A DNA stretch of 64,000 nucleotides, from NCBI GenBank assembly GCA_029204225.1, contig MU832600.1:1-64000 (forward strand), in the 5' to 3' direction. This DNA comes from Diphasiastrum complanatum. Lineage: Eukaryota; Streptophyta; Lycopodiopsida; Lycopodiales; Lycopodiaceae. Of this stretch, positions 40,429-51,925 are shown in pieces; the stretch's first letter is position 1, and each line of letters starts with the position of its first letter. The translations under genes were made by a program, and so were the position numbers. A model generated the notes under the pieces. It saw only the letters and a program-made list of their open reading frames with translations, was not told the origin of the DNA and made no database searches.

Positions 40429-41440
40429 CTAGTACATTGTTTTGAACACTTCACAAAGAGTTCGCTTTTTCCTCTCGGCCACTCCATTTTGTTGAGGCGA
40501 GTAGGCACATGTGATCTCCTTCTTGATGCCAAGTTGCTCACAATGCTCTTGAAACTTTGTGGAGATGTACTCCCCACTTCCATCCAAACTCAAAGCCTTG
40601 ATCTTGAAGCTAGATGGTGTTCTCTTTGTGCCTAACATCACCAAGAATCTACTAAGTGTTGGTCAAATGCTTGATGATGGTCTTCAAGTTGATTTTGGTG
40701 TGGATGCTTTCTTGATCAAGAAGGATGAAAAAGTGGTAGCAAGAGGGATAAGATTTGGAAGACTCTTTAAGTTGGATACTAATGATGGAGCTAACCTTTG
40801 TGGTTTGATGGTCGAGTTTGTGATGTATAAGGAGGAGCTTTGGCACGAAAGGTTGGGCCACCCCAACTTCAAGTCCATGCAATCTATGATTAAGGAGGAG
40901 AAGGCAATTGGCTTGCCTAAATCTTTGGCAATTGATGGTAAGGCTTGTGAAGCATGTGCTTTGTCAAAAGCACACAAATTTCCATTTCCAAGGTCCACTA
41001 GTTCATCCACTCATCCTTTTCATCTTGTGCACTCGGATGTTCATTTTTCATCAACTAGGAGCAATGGTGGTGCCACTATGTTTGTCTCCTTCATTGATGA
41101 CTACTCTAGATTCATTGTGGATTTACCTCTTATCTTCAAAAGCTATGGTGTTTGACACTTTCTTGACATTCAAAGCTCTTGTATAGTCTTGGTGGATCCT
41201 AGATCAATTGGCACACTACCAAATCTTTCAATTTTACACTCATTATCAATTGCAATGTAAATGTACTTTCTATTGCCATCATAGGATGCAAGATGTGAAA
41301 AAGATCCTCTTTGACTAGTCATGTGAGAACTAGCACCACTATCCACCAAGGACTTTCACCTTGAAAGCTAGAAGAAGAGTAAAATGACATTATAAGTGAT
41401 TCTTCCTTTTCACTCTTGTTGGCCCAAGGTCCTCCAAAGT
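40429..41440 (-). pseudogene. Copia fragment with an inverted middle
   Basis: Minus strand, right to left: protease SGASSHMTSQ (about 41340) through VPIDLGSTKTIQ (about 41185). The integrase core half with LDGSGEYIS and QQNGVAERKK lies at 40644-40429. The part belonging between them, VPNITKNLLSVGQ through the integrase zinc finger (HERLGHPN, CEACALSKAH) to SFIDDYSRF, is on the plus strand at about 40612-41185. The pieces therefore fit a single copia gene in which about 570 bp was inverted. The family resembles the element at 30926. Confidence 0.85.
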
Positions 41441-42183
41441 TTAAGAATTTATGTTTTGTAAGCCCACAAGTAAATTTGAATCAAGGCTTAGGAAAACCTT
41501 GTATTTAGACCTATTACTATCAAAGTTGAAATATTACAGCAACCATTTGTAATAGTTCAACTTAGAAAGTCTAAGTTGAAGATTTAATTCCTAAGTTCAA
41601 AGTTTAAATCCTAAGTTAATTGTAAGTGCACTTCATTTGTTTAGAGAAGGCATTTTACAAGTTAATTAGTAATGAGCTTACGTTTAGTCCCATAACCGCA
41701 TTAGAACATAGGCCCACCACTCTTGGCATATATGGGAATGGAGATAGGCCTTCCAACACTTGTACGAGCTTATGCTATAATAGATTATTCTTTATGCTAA
41801 CTTGTGTTCCCATTGGTAAATGAATACCTTGTGGTAGGTGCTCGAGCCCCACTAGGCCTTCTCCATTGGTTTATTTTGTATTTTATTATGGGATAATTGT
41901 TTATCTTTTCTTCTCTATTCCCTTGTGGAGTTAACTAGGATTATTTAGTAAGAGGTCACTAGTTGGGGGGCAGCCATAGTGATGCTAAAGTACACTCCTT
42001 TCTAATTAGGATACTCTTCTAGTAGGGAGATCGCCTTAGAAGAGGATTAATCAACCAAGAGAACCATGATTTGGGTGGATCTTACCCGTACTTACCCTAT
42101 ACAACAACCTTTAGGATCCTTTCTACTCTATTTGATGGGAGACCACCATAATAGAACTAGGAAGAGAAACTAAAAGTACAACA
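41441..42183 (+). repeat. Possible Athila/Tat-like LTR remnant
   Basis: The sequence ends AAAAGTACA just before TTGGTGCCGTTGCCG (42184-42198), which resembles the TTGGCGCCGTTGCCGG primer tract of Athila/Tat-type Ty3 elements. The LTR start was not located, and no matching gag was found. Confidence 0.4.
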
Positions 42184-42198
42184 TTGGTGCCGTTGCCG
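42184..42198 (+). promoter_or_regulatory. Athila/Tat-like primer-binding site
   Basis: TTGGTGCCGTTGCCG differs by one base from the common form TTGGCGCCGTTGCCG. Confidence 0.5.
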
Positions 42199-42833
42199 CT
42201 CTTATCATTCTATCTATTGCTCATTTCTCTTTACCATTTTCGTTAGTCTAATGCTTATTTCTCCTTATCATTTCCATTAGCTCTATTGCTCATTCCCTTT
42301 TTGCATTAATCTTTTTGTCCATTCTTTTCACAACACCCTCTTCCATGCAAGCTACCATTCTACATCATTTTTGGATAGGGGGAAGAACCAAGGCACTTGG
42401 TTTAGTTTTTTTTACGTGTTTTTTAACAACTTTCTTAAGATTTTTTTTTTTTCGAATTTTTGCATGAAAATGTCACTAACAGAACTCGCCCACTTGCACA
42501 GAACTTGAGCAGAGCATCAGCTTTCCAAATATCCATTGTGCGAGTTTATGTATAGCCAGAAAGTGGACCATTCAACTATTTTGGCCTGTTATTTGGCAAA
42601 GATCCCATACTAAACCAGCTCAGATAAACTCGCCATCATCAGGAGTGTAGATCCAACAGTGCCAAATCCATTAGACCCCAGTGCGAGTTATCTGGAGCCA
42701 ACCTTTGTCAAAAATTTGACTCAAACATAATTTTTTCACAAAAAATCTTCAAGAACAAACTCGCACATTGTCATTTTGACTCAAACGTCAGTTGCACGAG
42801 TTCCTAGACCCTTGTGAATAAAATTTGTCCAGC

Positions 42834-43334
42834 TGACCACTTTACACGTTGGCATGTTAAGGTGGTGGTCTATCAGGGCAAAAAAATTTTGCCCTGGCAA
42901 CCTACCACCATAGCACGTCGGTGTGTTATGGTGGTTTTTTGCTGACAACCTACCACCTTACCACATCAACGTCCTATGGTGGTAGGCTGCAAACAAATTT
43001 TTTTTTTTTTGCCCTAACAACCAACCACCTTAGCATGCCGGCATGCTAAGGCGGTCGGCTGAAAAAAAAATTGTTTTCCCTAGCAACCGACCGCCTTGGC
43101 ACGCCAGCGTGCTAAGGCGGTCAGCTGAAAAAAAATAATAAATAATTTTTTTTTAAATACATGGCAGTCGACCGCCTTGGCATGCTGGCGTGCCAAGGCG
43201 GTCGGTTGTTAGGTATAATATTTTTTTTTTAGCTAACCGCTTTAGCACGCCGGGGTGCCAAGGCGGTTGGCTGTTAGGAAAAAAAAATTCTTGAATCACT
43301 TGGCACGTCGGGCACGCCTACGTGCCAAGTGATT
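42834..43334. repeat. Array of eight imperfect hairpins
   Basis: Eight inverted-repeat units of about 36-44 bp sit at about 42834-42869, 42899-42942, 42947-42986, 43018-43060, 43084-43127, 43164-43207, 43232-43272 and 43293-43334. The core consensus is ACCGCCTTGGCACGCC paired with GGCGTGCCAAGGCGGT. They are separated by A/T-rich spacers of uneven length, often poly-A or poly-T. Units differ by compensating or single changes; the last has a different arm, AATCACTTGGCACG. The array lies just upstream of the copia gag at about 43450. Confidence 0.9.
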
Positions 43335-43452
43335 CCGTCAATTTTTTTTCCCTTTTTGTAGCATAAGGCCAGAAATGTTTTTTAACTTCAAAATTTTGGC
43401 TCAATTCTTATCAATAAACATTTAACTAGTGGCATAAAAAAGGTAGCACACC

Positions 43453-44740
43453 ATGTGCTATCTTTTTATTGACTCATGGCAAGAAAGAAACTCGCAAACT
43501 CGCAAAAAATTTACTCGTAGAATGCCAAGCCCCATTTTGAGCCACATTAACACTTTCCAAAATCTTATGGAGCAGATGACTACAACTGGCTCAATCACTG
43601 AAGATACTGATGTTGACTCTATTATCGAGTCTTCTTGAGGCCTATGAGAATTGGGTCCTAGCAATTTTGATCCAGGAGAAAATCACCCTTTCAAGAGTGA
43701 TTTTATTACTTCAACAAGATAAGGCCAAAAGAACTGCAACCTCCTCAGGCACAGGGTCAGCGGATCTTCAAGCTCTATATTCCAAAATCAGAAGTTTAGA
43801 TCCAAAAAGAATGATCAAATTTTGACTTAGGCTCAAATTTTGGCTCTGGGTCAAATTTTGGCTCAGGCTCGAATTTGAACTCTTCATCTTTCCAACCAAA
43901 GCAGAAACTATTCTGCAGATACTACAAGAGTTCTGGACATGAGATTAAGGACTACAGAACTTTGAAATTCAACAATGAGAAGAAGAAGCAGTTCCAACAA
44001 CAAGTGAATTTTGCCTCAACTAGTTTTTTGATCCAACAACAAGAGGAAGATGAAGAAGCCTTTATGACCAAGGTCGGAGAAGAACATGATATCGATTCTT
44101 GGTATCTCGATTCTGGAACAACTCAACACATGACTCACTATCAAGACTGGTTCGAAGATTATAAATCTTTCGAGTTGTGCAACTTGGAGACAACTCATCA
44201 CATTCAATTCAAGGTGCAGGAACAGTCAAACTCAAATTTCAGAAAGGTGAAGTCAAGTTGTTGTCCAACGTTCTCCGCATTCCAAATCTGACCAAGAATC
44301 TGCTCTCAAAAATCAGCAGAATCATTGATTCAAGTCGGAGGGTCGAATTTGATACAACCGGCTACACCATCCTTGACAAATCTTGGAAAGTTTTAGCTTT
44401 CGGGAGAAGAAGTGACAATCTTTACAAACTCAGCCACTGTTATTCTTCCAACAATCAAGCTCTTCACACCTCAACTTTTGAATCAACTGATATGCTTTCG
44501 CATTTCAGATTAGGCCATTTGAACTTCAATAGTATTCAACAAATGTCGACTCAGAAACTAGTACAAGATCTGTCTTCTGTCAGCAAGTCAACTTCTCCAT
44601 GTGAAAGTTGTATAATCAGCAAGCATGCTAGAAGTCCTTTCATTTCTGGCTCAGTTCATACTTCCAAGGGCCTGATAGATCTTGTACATAGCGACATTTG
44701 TGGCCCGATGCAGAGCGGTTTCCGAAGGGGAGCTCTATGA
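43453..44740 (+). pseudogene. Copia gag-protease-integrase fragment
   Basis: Gag motifs SHINTFQNLMEQMTTTG, LLEAYENWVLAI and ITLSRVILLLQQDKAKR are spread over two frames. The knuckle reads CRYYKSSGHEIKDY, with two Cys replaced by Tyr. The protease signature is WYLDSGTTQHMT near 44100. A third frame gives VLRIPNLTKNLLS, the integrase zinc finger (HFRLGHLN, CESCIISKH) and LVHSDICGPMQ. It then breaks near 44710. Confidence 0.85.
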
Positions 44741-44928
44741 GAGTGGAAAGTGAAAGCAATGAAAACCTTAATGATGATACTACTGATAATTTTCCAACAA
44801 GAGTTAACCATTTATTTGAAATTTGTGAAAGTGAGTGTGAAAGTGATGCAAATAAAGGCGATGAAAAGGTCATTCCAGAATGTATATGTGAACTTCAAAT
44901 CTCTTTAGAACTTGACTCAAATGAATGA
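44698..44928 (+). pseudogene. Acidic open segment joined to the copia break
   Basis: After the integrase break the sequence encodes an Asp/Glu/Asn-rich stretch (SESNENLNDDTTDN, ICESECESDANKGDE) ending at TGA. It may be the integrase-RT linker brought in by deletion, but no diagnostic motif is present. Confidence 0.35.
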
Positions 44929-46582
44929 CAAAATATCAATAATGATGTAGTTGAAGTGTTGCTTGAAAATAAAATCAATTAAAATGTTTTGAGTTTTCTT
45001 TTTCCAATTATTCTCTTGAAAATATTGTGTTTACTTTTCAACTTCAAAAACATGCTAGATGACTTAACATTTGATTGGCTTAAAATGAAACATTTACAAT
45101 CCATTAGGTGTTGCCAAGTCATGTTATCCATTGTTATGTTTATTGCTTTAAGTAGTGATTGATTGGTCGCTGCCACAAAAATTTGCAACATGATCGAATT
45201 AGTATGTTTGTTTTGAAGAGAAAATCATTAAAAATTGAAGGCAATCAAATACTCATTTACACTACTTATAATCTATCCTTAAAATTAAAAAGATCAAAAC
45301 TACCACTTCTCACCCTTCTTTCTTTTATTGTTTTGTGTGAATTTAAGAAGAACCTTAGAATTCAACGAAAACAAAAATCACACTCAACTTAGCATCTCCC
45401 AATGGCTATTACAACAACATTGCCCATCTGTATCAACTACTAAATAGATATTACTATCTAATAAACCACTCTCCATTAGAAGTTTCTTAAGACTCCATTT
45501 TCTACAAATCATTTTTCCTAAATCCTATACTCAAATCCTATATCTTGTACTCAATTCATACTTCATTGGTACTACCACGTCCTAAACCATTTCTCATAAT
45601 GGTGTTAGTGATGCAAATGTCAAGCTTATGCACTCACAAAGTCTTAAATTTCAAGGGTTATGCTTCGTACAAATAAGAAAGAACACAAGCATGCTAACAT
45701 TGTTTTCATGTTTATATCTAATCCTAGTCCAAGTATACATGTTGTTGACATAATGTTGATATGCAACAGGTCATCACTTGATGATTCTTTTGTAATCACT
45801 CACATAAATTTGGTACTTATAAATTTGAATTTATTATTGTGACCTTTCACCTAGCCCATCATATATCTAACCTTCTCTTCTTGTAAAACGGTCCATAAAG
45901 GCCACATCTTGAAGTGGAGCCATGTTACTCGTTGATTGTGTGCAATTCCCTAAATCAAAATTTATTATTATGGCTTCCTTGCAAGAATATGTGTGAACTT
46001 ATTTGGCATATCATCTCTTAGATCTTATAACTGGCCTTCCATACACACAAATTGGTTCGTCTAATCATAAACTACTTGTCTTTAAAAGCTAATGTGATAT
46101 GATTTTCATCCATGGATTGGATTCTTGATCATCTTACATGTATCTGTGTCAAAAGGCAGATGAAAAGAATCTAAATTGTTGAATGCATGAAACTCATGTG
46201 AGCAACAAAGGTCTCAATTGTGGAGGGATCTTGATGGCATAATGGCTCTCAAAAAAAAGAATTTCAGCACATTTTTGTATGAGGCAAATATTTTTCTTTG
46301 AGCATCATACATACACGTTAGTGCATAACAAATAATTTTTTTAGCTCTACACTTCTAGTCCCAAACATCATTTAATCATGTAACATGACAAGCTTGCCAT
46401 CTGAGAGTGATTCCATAATCCTCACAACATAAAAGCACAAGAAAGAGGAGCTAGTGCATCCATAAAAGGAAATGGTAATGAATTGTTGTAAAAAAAAATT
46501 ATCTTCTATGAGCATTCTAGGCTCTAGCCGAAGGAGTAGAATATAGCATACACGACATCGTCTAAAAAGTTTATAATAGATG
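44929..46582. other. Non-coding, no gene recognised
   Basis: AT-rich, short open frames only, immediately downstream of the SDR stop codon. Confidence 0.5.
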
Positions 46583-46999
46583 TCAAATCAGGTACTGGGA
46601 TGTCAAGCCAATGCTGAAGTCCCATAGTCTTTTTGCCAAATCAGGATCTGTGGCATACTTGCTGGGTTTCACCTCACTGCAATCCACAAAGTATTTTCCA
46701 CTCACCCCCTTTGCTTTGGGATTCAAGGCCAAAAAGCATTGAGTGGCTGCTCCCTGCTCAAAGTAGTTCATTGTGGATTAATTAGCATCCAATGGGTAAC
46801 ATGTAGATGCTTAATTCTATGGCCTTCATTAACTACTACAGCTTTTTGGATATGCAAATTGCCAAGTATGTGAAAAAAAGATTGCATTACTTAAGTTGAT
46901 GTGGATAAAATGACTGACCTGGGGAACAGTTTTCAAACCTATAAAGTTCCCCAAAAAGCTTGCAATAGCTGCACCACAAGGTATTGTCAATCATTTATG

Positions 47000-47075
<76 letters not shown>

Positions 47076-48603
47076 GGCTTTCTAGCCATGTATGAGTTAA
47101 TCTGTATGTGTGGATGTTAGGCGATAGAGTATTGACAAGATCATGTCAAGTAACTCACCGATTACACCCTTGTATCGAGCAAGATGACGGAAAAGGTTTG
47201 TATTAATTCCACCAGGGTGAAGAGAATTCGCTGTTATATTCACCCCTTCTTCCTGAGTGATCAGAAGAAGTAAATGAATTTTTTTTTCTTGAATATCCAG
47301 ATCATGTACAAAAGCTCGTGATGTATTTAGCGGAATAATAAAATCCTGATTAAAAAAAAAAGGACAATTGTTAAGAAAACAAGTATACTGCAATGGGAAG
47401 GCTTCCCGAACCTTGAACTGCCTGGTGAGCTCATTAGCGTGTAGAATGTTTGCAAGCTTTGATTGCCCGTATGCCTTCCATGGACCATAACTGAAAACAA
47501 ACCCCATATTGCAAAGTTTCCATTCAGAAACAACAACTATTTCAAGCACCAAGAAGGCAACCCACTTTGCAGAGACACAATTTGATGGTATGCAGATAAA
47601 AATGAAAGGAAAAAAAACTGCTCATACTTAGCCTCATTGTTGATGGTATCGAAAGCAATGCCCCCTTTAGGCGCAAACAATTTGTGGCCCGTGGAGGAGA
47701 CATTTACGATCCTTCCCTCAATGCCAGATTCTTGGGCTGTCTCTTTCATTTTGTCCATCAGAAGATAGGTTAGCAGAAAATGCCCTGTAAACAATACCCA
47801 CCCAAATCGGGCCCCAGTAAGGTCGCAAGAAAGCAAAGAATTCTACCAGCAAAATTATTCACCATGCAGATAAGACAGGCCCTCTTACCCACGTGATTGG
47901 TAGCAAACTGCATCTCTATTCCATCCTTAGAAAGTTGATAAGGAGATGCCAATATGCCTGCATTGTTTCTGCCACAAACAGAATGACTACTGTATCAGCC
48001 CAGAAAATGGGTAGCTTGAGCTTCAGCTTGGAGCAGTACAAGTGAGCACGTATTGAAGAAGAGAAGCATTATGCATCATCCACAGCAAGAGAGAGCTGAA
48101 ATTCAAAACGGGATTGAGATTGATGATTCTCACATGAGAATGTTTAAGGGGCATTTAAGAGCTAAAAAGTCATTTGCACAATTTTTAACTGATGCCAGTG
48201 AGCTGAGGTCGCCTTCCAACACCTCCACTTTGGCCTGGGGTATGTTGTGCAAGATGTCCTCTTTCACTTTGGACGCTGCCTCCAGGTTGCGCCCCACCAG
48301 AAACACACGGGCGCCTCGCAATGCCAACACTCGCACCGATTCCGCCCCAATCCCGCTCGTGCCCCCTGCCCACAATATCATATTGCATCTCACACCTCTC
48401 AGACACTCACACAAAAATAGAACAATAATTCAGGCTTTCAAGGATATCGGGCCTGCATGCATGTGACAGATCATGTCATGAGCGAGAAACAGGAGAGATC
48501 ATTGGTTGAATAAAAATTGGGTACCAGTAACAATGGCCGTGAGGTCAGATGCATCGACGTCCTTTGTGACATCCTCACCAGTTGAACGCACACCGAATGC
48601 CAT
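46583..48603 (-). CDS. TIC32-like short-chain dehydrogenase/reductase, complete, 8 exons
   Basis: This is an NAD(P)-dependent classical SDR most like the plant TIC32 / WWOX-like oxidoreductases. Exons on the minus strand are 48603-48525, 48365-48134, 47968-47889, 47784-47628, 47490-47412, 47252-47159, 46968-46919 and 46753-46583. They total 942 nt, or 313 residues plus stop, with every junction GT-AG and in phase. The cofactor motif TGGTSGIG spans residues 26-33, NNAG 105-108, the catalytic Asn is near 128 (ATNHVG), Ser 160/161 lies in NVSS, and YGQSK is at 190-194. The C-terminal [12 protein letters not shown] block is typical of the group. The start ATG at 48603 has an in-frame TGA just upstream. 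Intron 6 contains a 72-bp CT repeat. Length matches the family (about 310-320), with a slightly shorter N-terminus than TIC32. Substrate and chloroplast location cannot be read from sequence. No inactivating change was seen. Confidence 0.96.
47002..47073. repeat. (CT)n microsatellite in SDR intron 6
   Basis: An uninterrupted CT run lies inside the 190-bp intron between exons 6 and 7 of the SDR gene. It reads as GA on the transcribed strand, 34 nt upstream of the 3' splice site. Confidence 0.95.
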
Positions 48604-49198
48604 GGATGCTCACTCACACTAGTGCCAATTCTTCAACTGATCAGTCTCTTAACTGCAGCAACAAGCCTTAATCGATCAAAATTCAAGCACCTATTCAATC
48701 AATCTTACAACCTCGATCTGGATCCTCCAGCCACAATCACAACTAATTTGAGCCATAGAACATATAAATATCAATCAAACAGGTTTACTCTCTTCCCTCG
48801 GCAACTGAAGAATGTATATGTATATGTTGGACATGAGGTGGCGTGCGATGGGGTTGGGGTTTTACCGTGGCGGCCACGCAAACTTAAGAAACCAGATATT
48901 TTGGCTTAGTGGAAAGGTGGTTTAACTAGCTTCTCAATTCTAGCCTTGCATTGAGTTGAAGAAATGAGGCTATTGACTCATTGTAAAATTCTTAACAAGA
49001 ATCAAGAACGTTAAAAGCTTTAAAAGAAAGACTATCTAAAACTGTCACAATTACAATTTCCAACAAACAAAGTTCTTGTAGCATATAGCATAAAAACAAA
49101 CGAAAATTTAAATTCACAAAATTAACAAGCCAAAGCTTAACTAGCAAATATACTCCAAAGACATGCGAGATTAAAAAAGAAACGTATCATGAAGAGAA
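48604..49198. other. SDR upstream region
   Basis: The first 300 bp should contain the 5' UTR and promoter of the SDR gene (minus strand). No clear TATA box was identified. The rest, to the GIY-YIG fragment, is AT-rich. Confidence 0.4.
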
Positions 49199-49530
49199 TT
49201 ACAAAAGCTTGCGTCTCTTTAAATACCAGTATGCCTTTGAATTTACAGGACTACATCTTAGTTTGTTGTATCCAAGTTGGCTAGTTAATTTGTAATGTCG
49301 AACATAAAATTTTTCGATTATATCAGCTATTTTTCTATCTTCAACAACATCTAAAACTTGAACATGAAACTGTTTATAAAAAAAGACCGCTCCACACAAT
49401 AGCGTCTTCTCATTTTTTTGGGTGGTAGCCTTGCATGCTGTTGCAATCGACGTGGCAGATTGCACGTTTGACCGATGTAGACATGATGTGTTTCTTTACA
49501 CTCTATTTTGTAGATTGAATATGTGATCTT
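49199..49530 (-). pseudogene. GIY-YIG nuclease domain, one frameshift
   Basis: The minus strand encodes SIYKIECKETHHVYIGQT (GIY and YIG elements), NLPRRLQQH with the catalytic Arg and a conserved His, then, after a frame change, VLDVVEDRKIADIIEKFYV with the catalytic Glu, and LGYNKL. The change falls at a run of seven A at about 49410, so one indel accounts for it. Family folds cleave DNA one strand at a time and occur in homing endonucleases, phage and large DNA viruses, UvrC and Penelope-like retroelements. It follows the Helitron Rep remains on the same strand, 155 bp away, where a helicase domain would be expected. No Penelope-type reverse transcriptase is nearby. It could be part of the Helitron, a captured gene or a neighbouring insertion. 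Confidence 0.8.
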
Positions 49531-49781
49531 GGACGTTTTCTTGTTGATGTTGTTTCCTACAACCAGGAATCGTATTAGTTTAATGGAAAGCTTACAAATG
49601 AAGAAGAAGGTCATTGTATAGTTCAAATTTTGCTACGTACTGGATGTAGATGGCAATGCCGATCGAGAAGGTTCTTCCTGCAAGGAATTTTCTATTAATA
49701 TGTAATGATGTTTAAAATGACTACTTATAATCGCACACGTAAAAAAATGTGGATCACAATGGACACTCATTGGATCTATGA

Positions 49782-51330
49782 TCATTGTAGAAACTCTGCC
49801 TTCGGAAATCTCCAAAATCGTGTCAATTCAGATTCCATGCCTAAATCATTTTTCGTATCTTCTGGCAAAGATATACTTCGTGCATTTTCGATTGTAGAAT
49901 TTGACATTGTTAATGTTTCGTTGATAAGCAATTTTTTTCTGTAGAAGTATATTTGACATTCCTGTCGTTGTTCTCTTTCAAGAAGTTGTCTATTGCCGTA
50001 TTCTGCGATGTACATATCAATATCCTCCTCTTTCTCGATGAAATTTCGAAGAATGCATTCCAAGAAATATGAATTATCACCATTATTTTGTCCTATCAAT
50101 TCCTCCTCATTACAGAAACATATTTTTTTGAGAAAGACATTGAAAAAGAAGGCTTCTGTATGATGCATAGGATGATAGTCAGTAAATCTTATAAGCTTAC
50201 TACTCCTGTACAAGTAGTTTCTTGTCTTGTCAATGTAATCAAAAGGAGTATTGACTTTTAATTTTTTTTTTTACATCGTATCTCCAGAATTCATAGAATG
50301 TTAAATTCTCCAATTGTAGAGGTCTATATGCGTAAATATCAATGTATTATTTCGACTGATATATCTACATCTAAGACTTGGAGGAGAACTATCAACCTAA
50401 TGAACAGCCTCGTTTTTTTTTATCATAGGAATTTGCAAACAAGCAAATGTTATTTCAGGTAGGCTTGTTGGCTTTGTTAAGATTGATGCTGTAATTAGTT
50501 TCAACATGTTGTTGTCCATGTGTTCCAATTCTATTCGTTTGCATCTTATATTTCCATATTCAAATGTCCATCTGGTTCGGACTTCATAGCATATTTTAGA
50601 ATGTAATCTGACCAATTTGTGTTGGAAATCCTTTGTAAGTTCATGTGCACTTTCCAAAGAAAGAGTATAGTTGGGTGATATGGTACTATATCCAATTCCT
50701 ATTTTCAGAACTTAGATGTGTTGGTGATGAAGATGGTTGAAATGGAAATCCATATTTGCATGGATTTTTTCTGTTGCCTTTTGTTGTGCAATTCTTTCGA
50801 CAATAATGGATCTGTTTTTTAACAACTAAATTGTATAGGTCTCTATCGAATTCATTAACAGGCTCCTCAAATTTGTGCAATTGGTCATTTCATTTTGTTG
50901 GAATGCATGCAACGATTTCATTTGAAATTGTTTCCACATCTTCTTCTTCGATCCAAAACATGACATGTGCATGGACTGATCCTCTATTTTGGATCTCATA
51001 TCGAATGAGATGGTGTTTGATCCTACCCAACAAGAAGTGCTTTGAGAGCAAATAATCTTTCATGAATCTTTCCGATCGGGCCACAAATAGCATGGTGCAC
51101 TCAATCGGACAATTTTGCCAATCAAAATCCATGTTTATTTGTTGTGCAATCTTTTCTATTTCAATGATTCAAACCATGTTGTCTCTGAATTTTCGTCTGT
51201 AGTCAATATTAAAAAAATTGAGGAAGTCCCCAGTGTTCAACCATTGTTAAGAGATCTTTTAAATTTTGTCTATGCCAAGAAGGTGTGTTTGGAATCTCAG
51301 TTGGCAGAGTATATTTTAAAACATGACTAA
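49782..51330 (-). pseudogene. Helitron Rep (Helitron_like_N), decayed
   Basis: Pieces in order on the minus strand: LKDLLTMVEHWGLPQFFLTL (about 51260); ERFMKDYLLSKHFLLGRIKH and NRGSVHAHVMFWIEE, with the HUH histidines of rolling-circle Reps (51132-50890); a TGA at 50890-50892; HYCRKNC...PCKYGFPF (about 50800-50750); LPEITFACLQIPMIKKNEAV then VDSSPPSLRCRYIS (about 50460-50350); YRPLQLENLTFYEFWRYDV (about 50330-50270); and FFFNVFLKKICFCNEEELIG with the following helical part (50213-49782). Order and spacing match Helitron Rep proteins, especially those with the CRFGFP motif. No helicase half is seen. Several frameshifts make it non-functional. Confidence 0.87.
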
Positions 51331-51925
51331 ATATTTGTTGTTCAGATGCTTTCTTATTCTTTGAGAGATAGCCGATTATATCTTTTTGTCGTACTATTGA
51401 TGGGACGCTATTCGATATTAAAATTGCTTGCCTAATTTGGTATAAGATTATTATCTAGGGCAAATGTAACGTAAAAATAAAAAAGAAAGAACTTGCTCGT
51501 AAGCTAGCATAATCAAGGAAGCTTATATTTCCATCATAAAATCCATGAGCAAATGGAAATAAAAAGGAAACAATCTTGTTTCCAATGTTAAGACAGGTTC
51601 ATCATGATGCTGACTATTATTTACAAGTCCTATATGTTTTGAATAAATTTTGTTATTGTTTCTTAGTTTTACATTTGAATCTTGATAAATATCATGATGT
51701 CGTTTGTCATTATGCCTCGATAATGGGGTTGTATCTTCTAGTAGAACATAGGATATTTGGAGGGGATCAACAAGTATGGTTTCATATGGAACATTGCCTG
51801 GGAGAAGGTGATCGATAGATTGTAGAGAGATGAAGGCTAAACTATTGTCAGAAGCATTTTTCTCATAGATGTGTAAAACATTGCAAATAGCGAATTATGT
51901 TCCAAATTAGTGACGAAAAGTGTCA
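51331..51925. other. Non-coding flank of the Helitron relic
   Basis: AT-rich, no domain recognised; the Helitron terminus was not identified here. Confidence 0.4.

Noticed and set aside
42834-43334. CRISPR-like array
   Set aside because: Units are self-complementary and diverged, spacers are low-complexity A/T of uneven length, and the DNA is plant nuclear.
49199-49530. Penelope-like element as source of the GIY-YIG domain
   Set aside because: No Penelope-type reverse transcriptase is present on either side; not excluded as a solo fragment.
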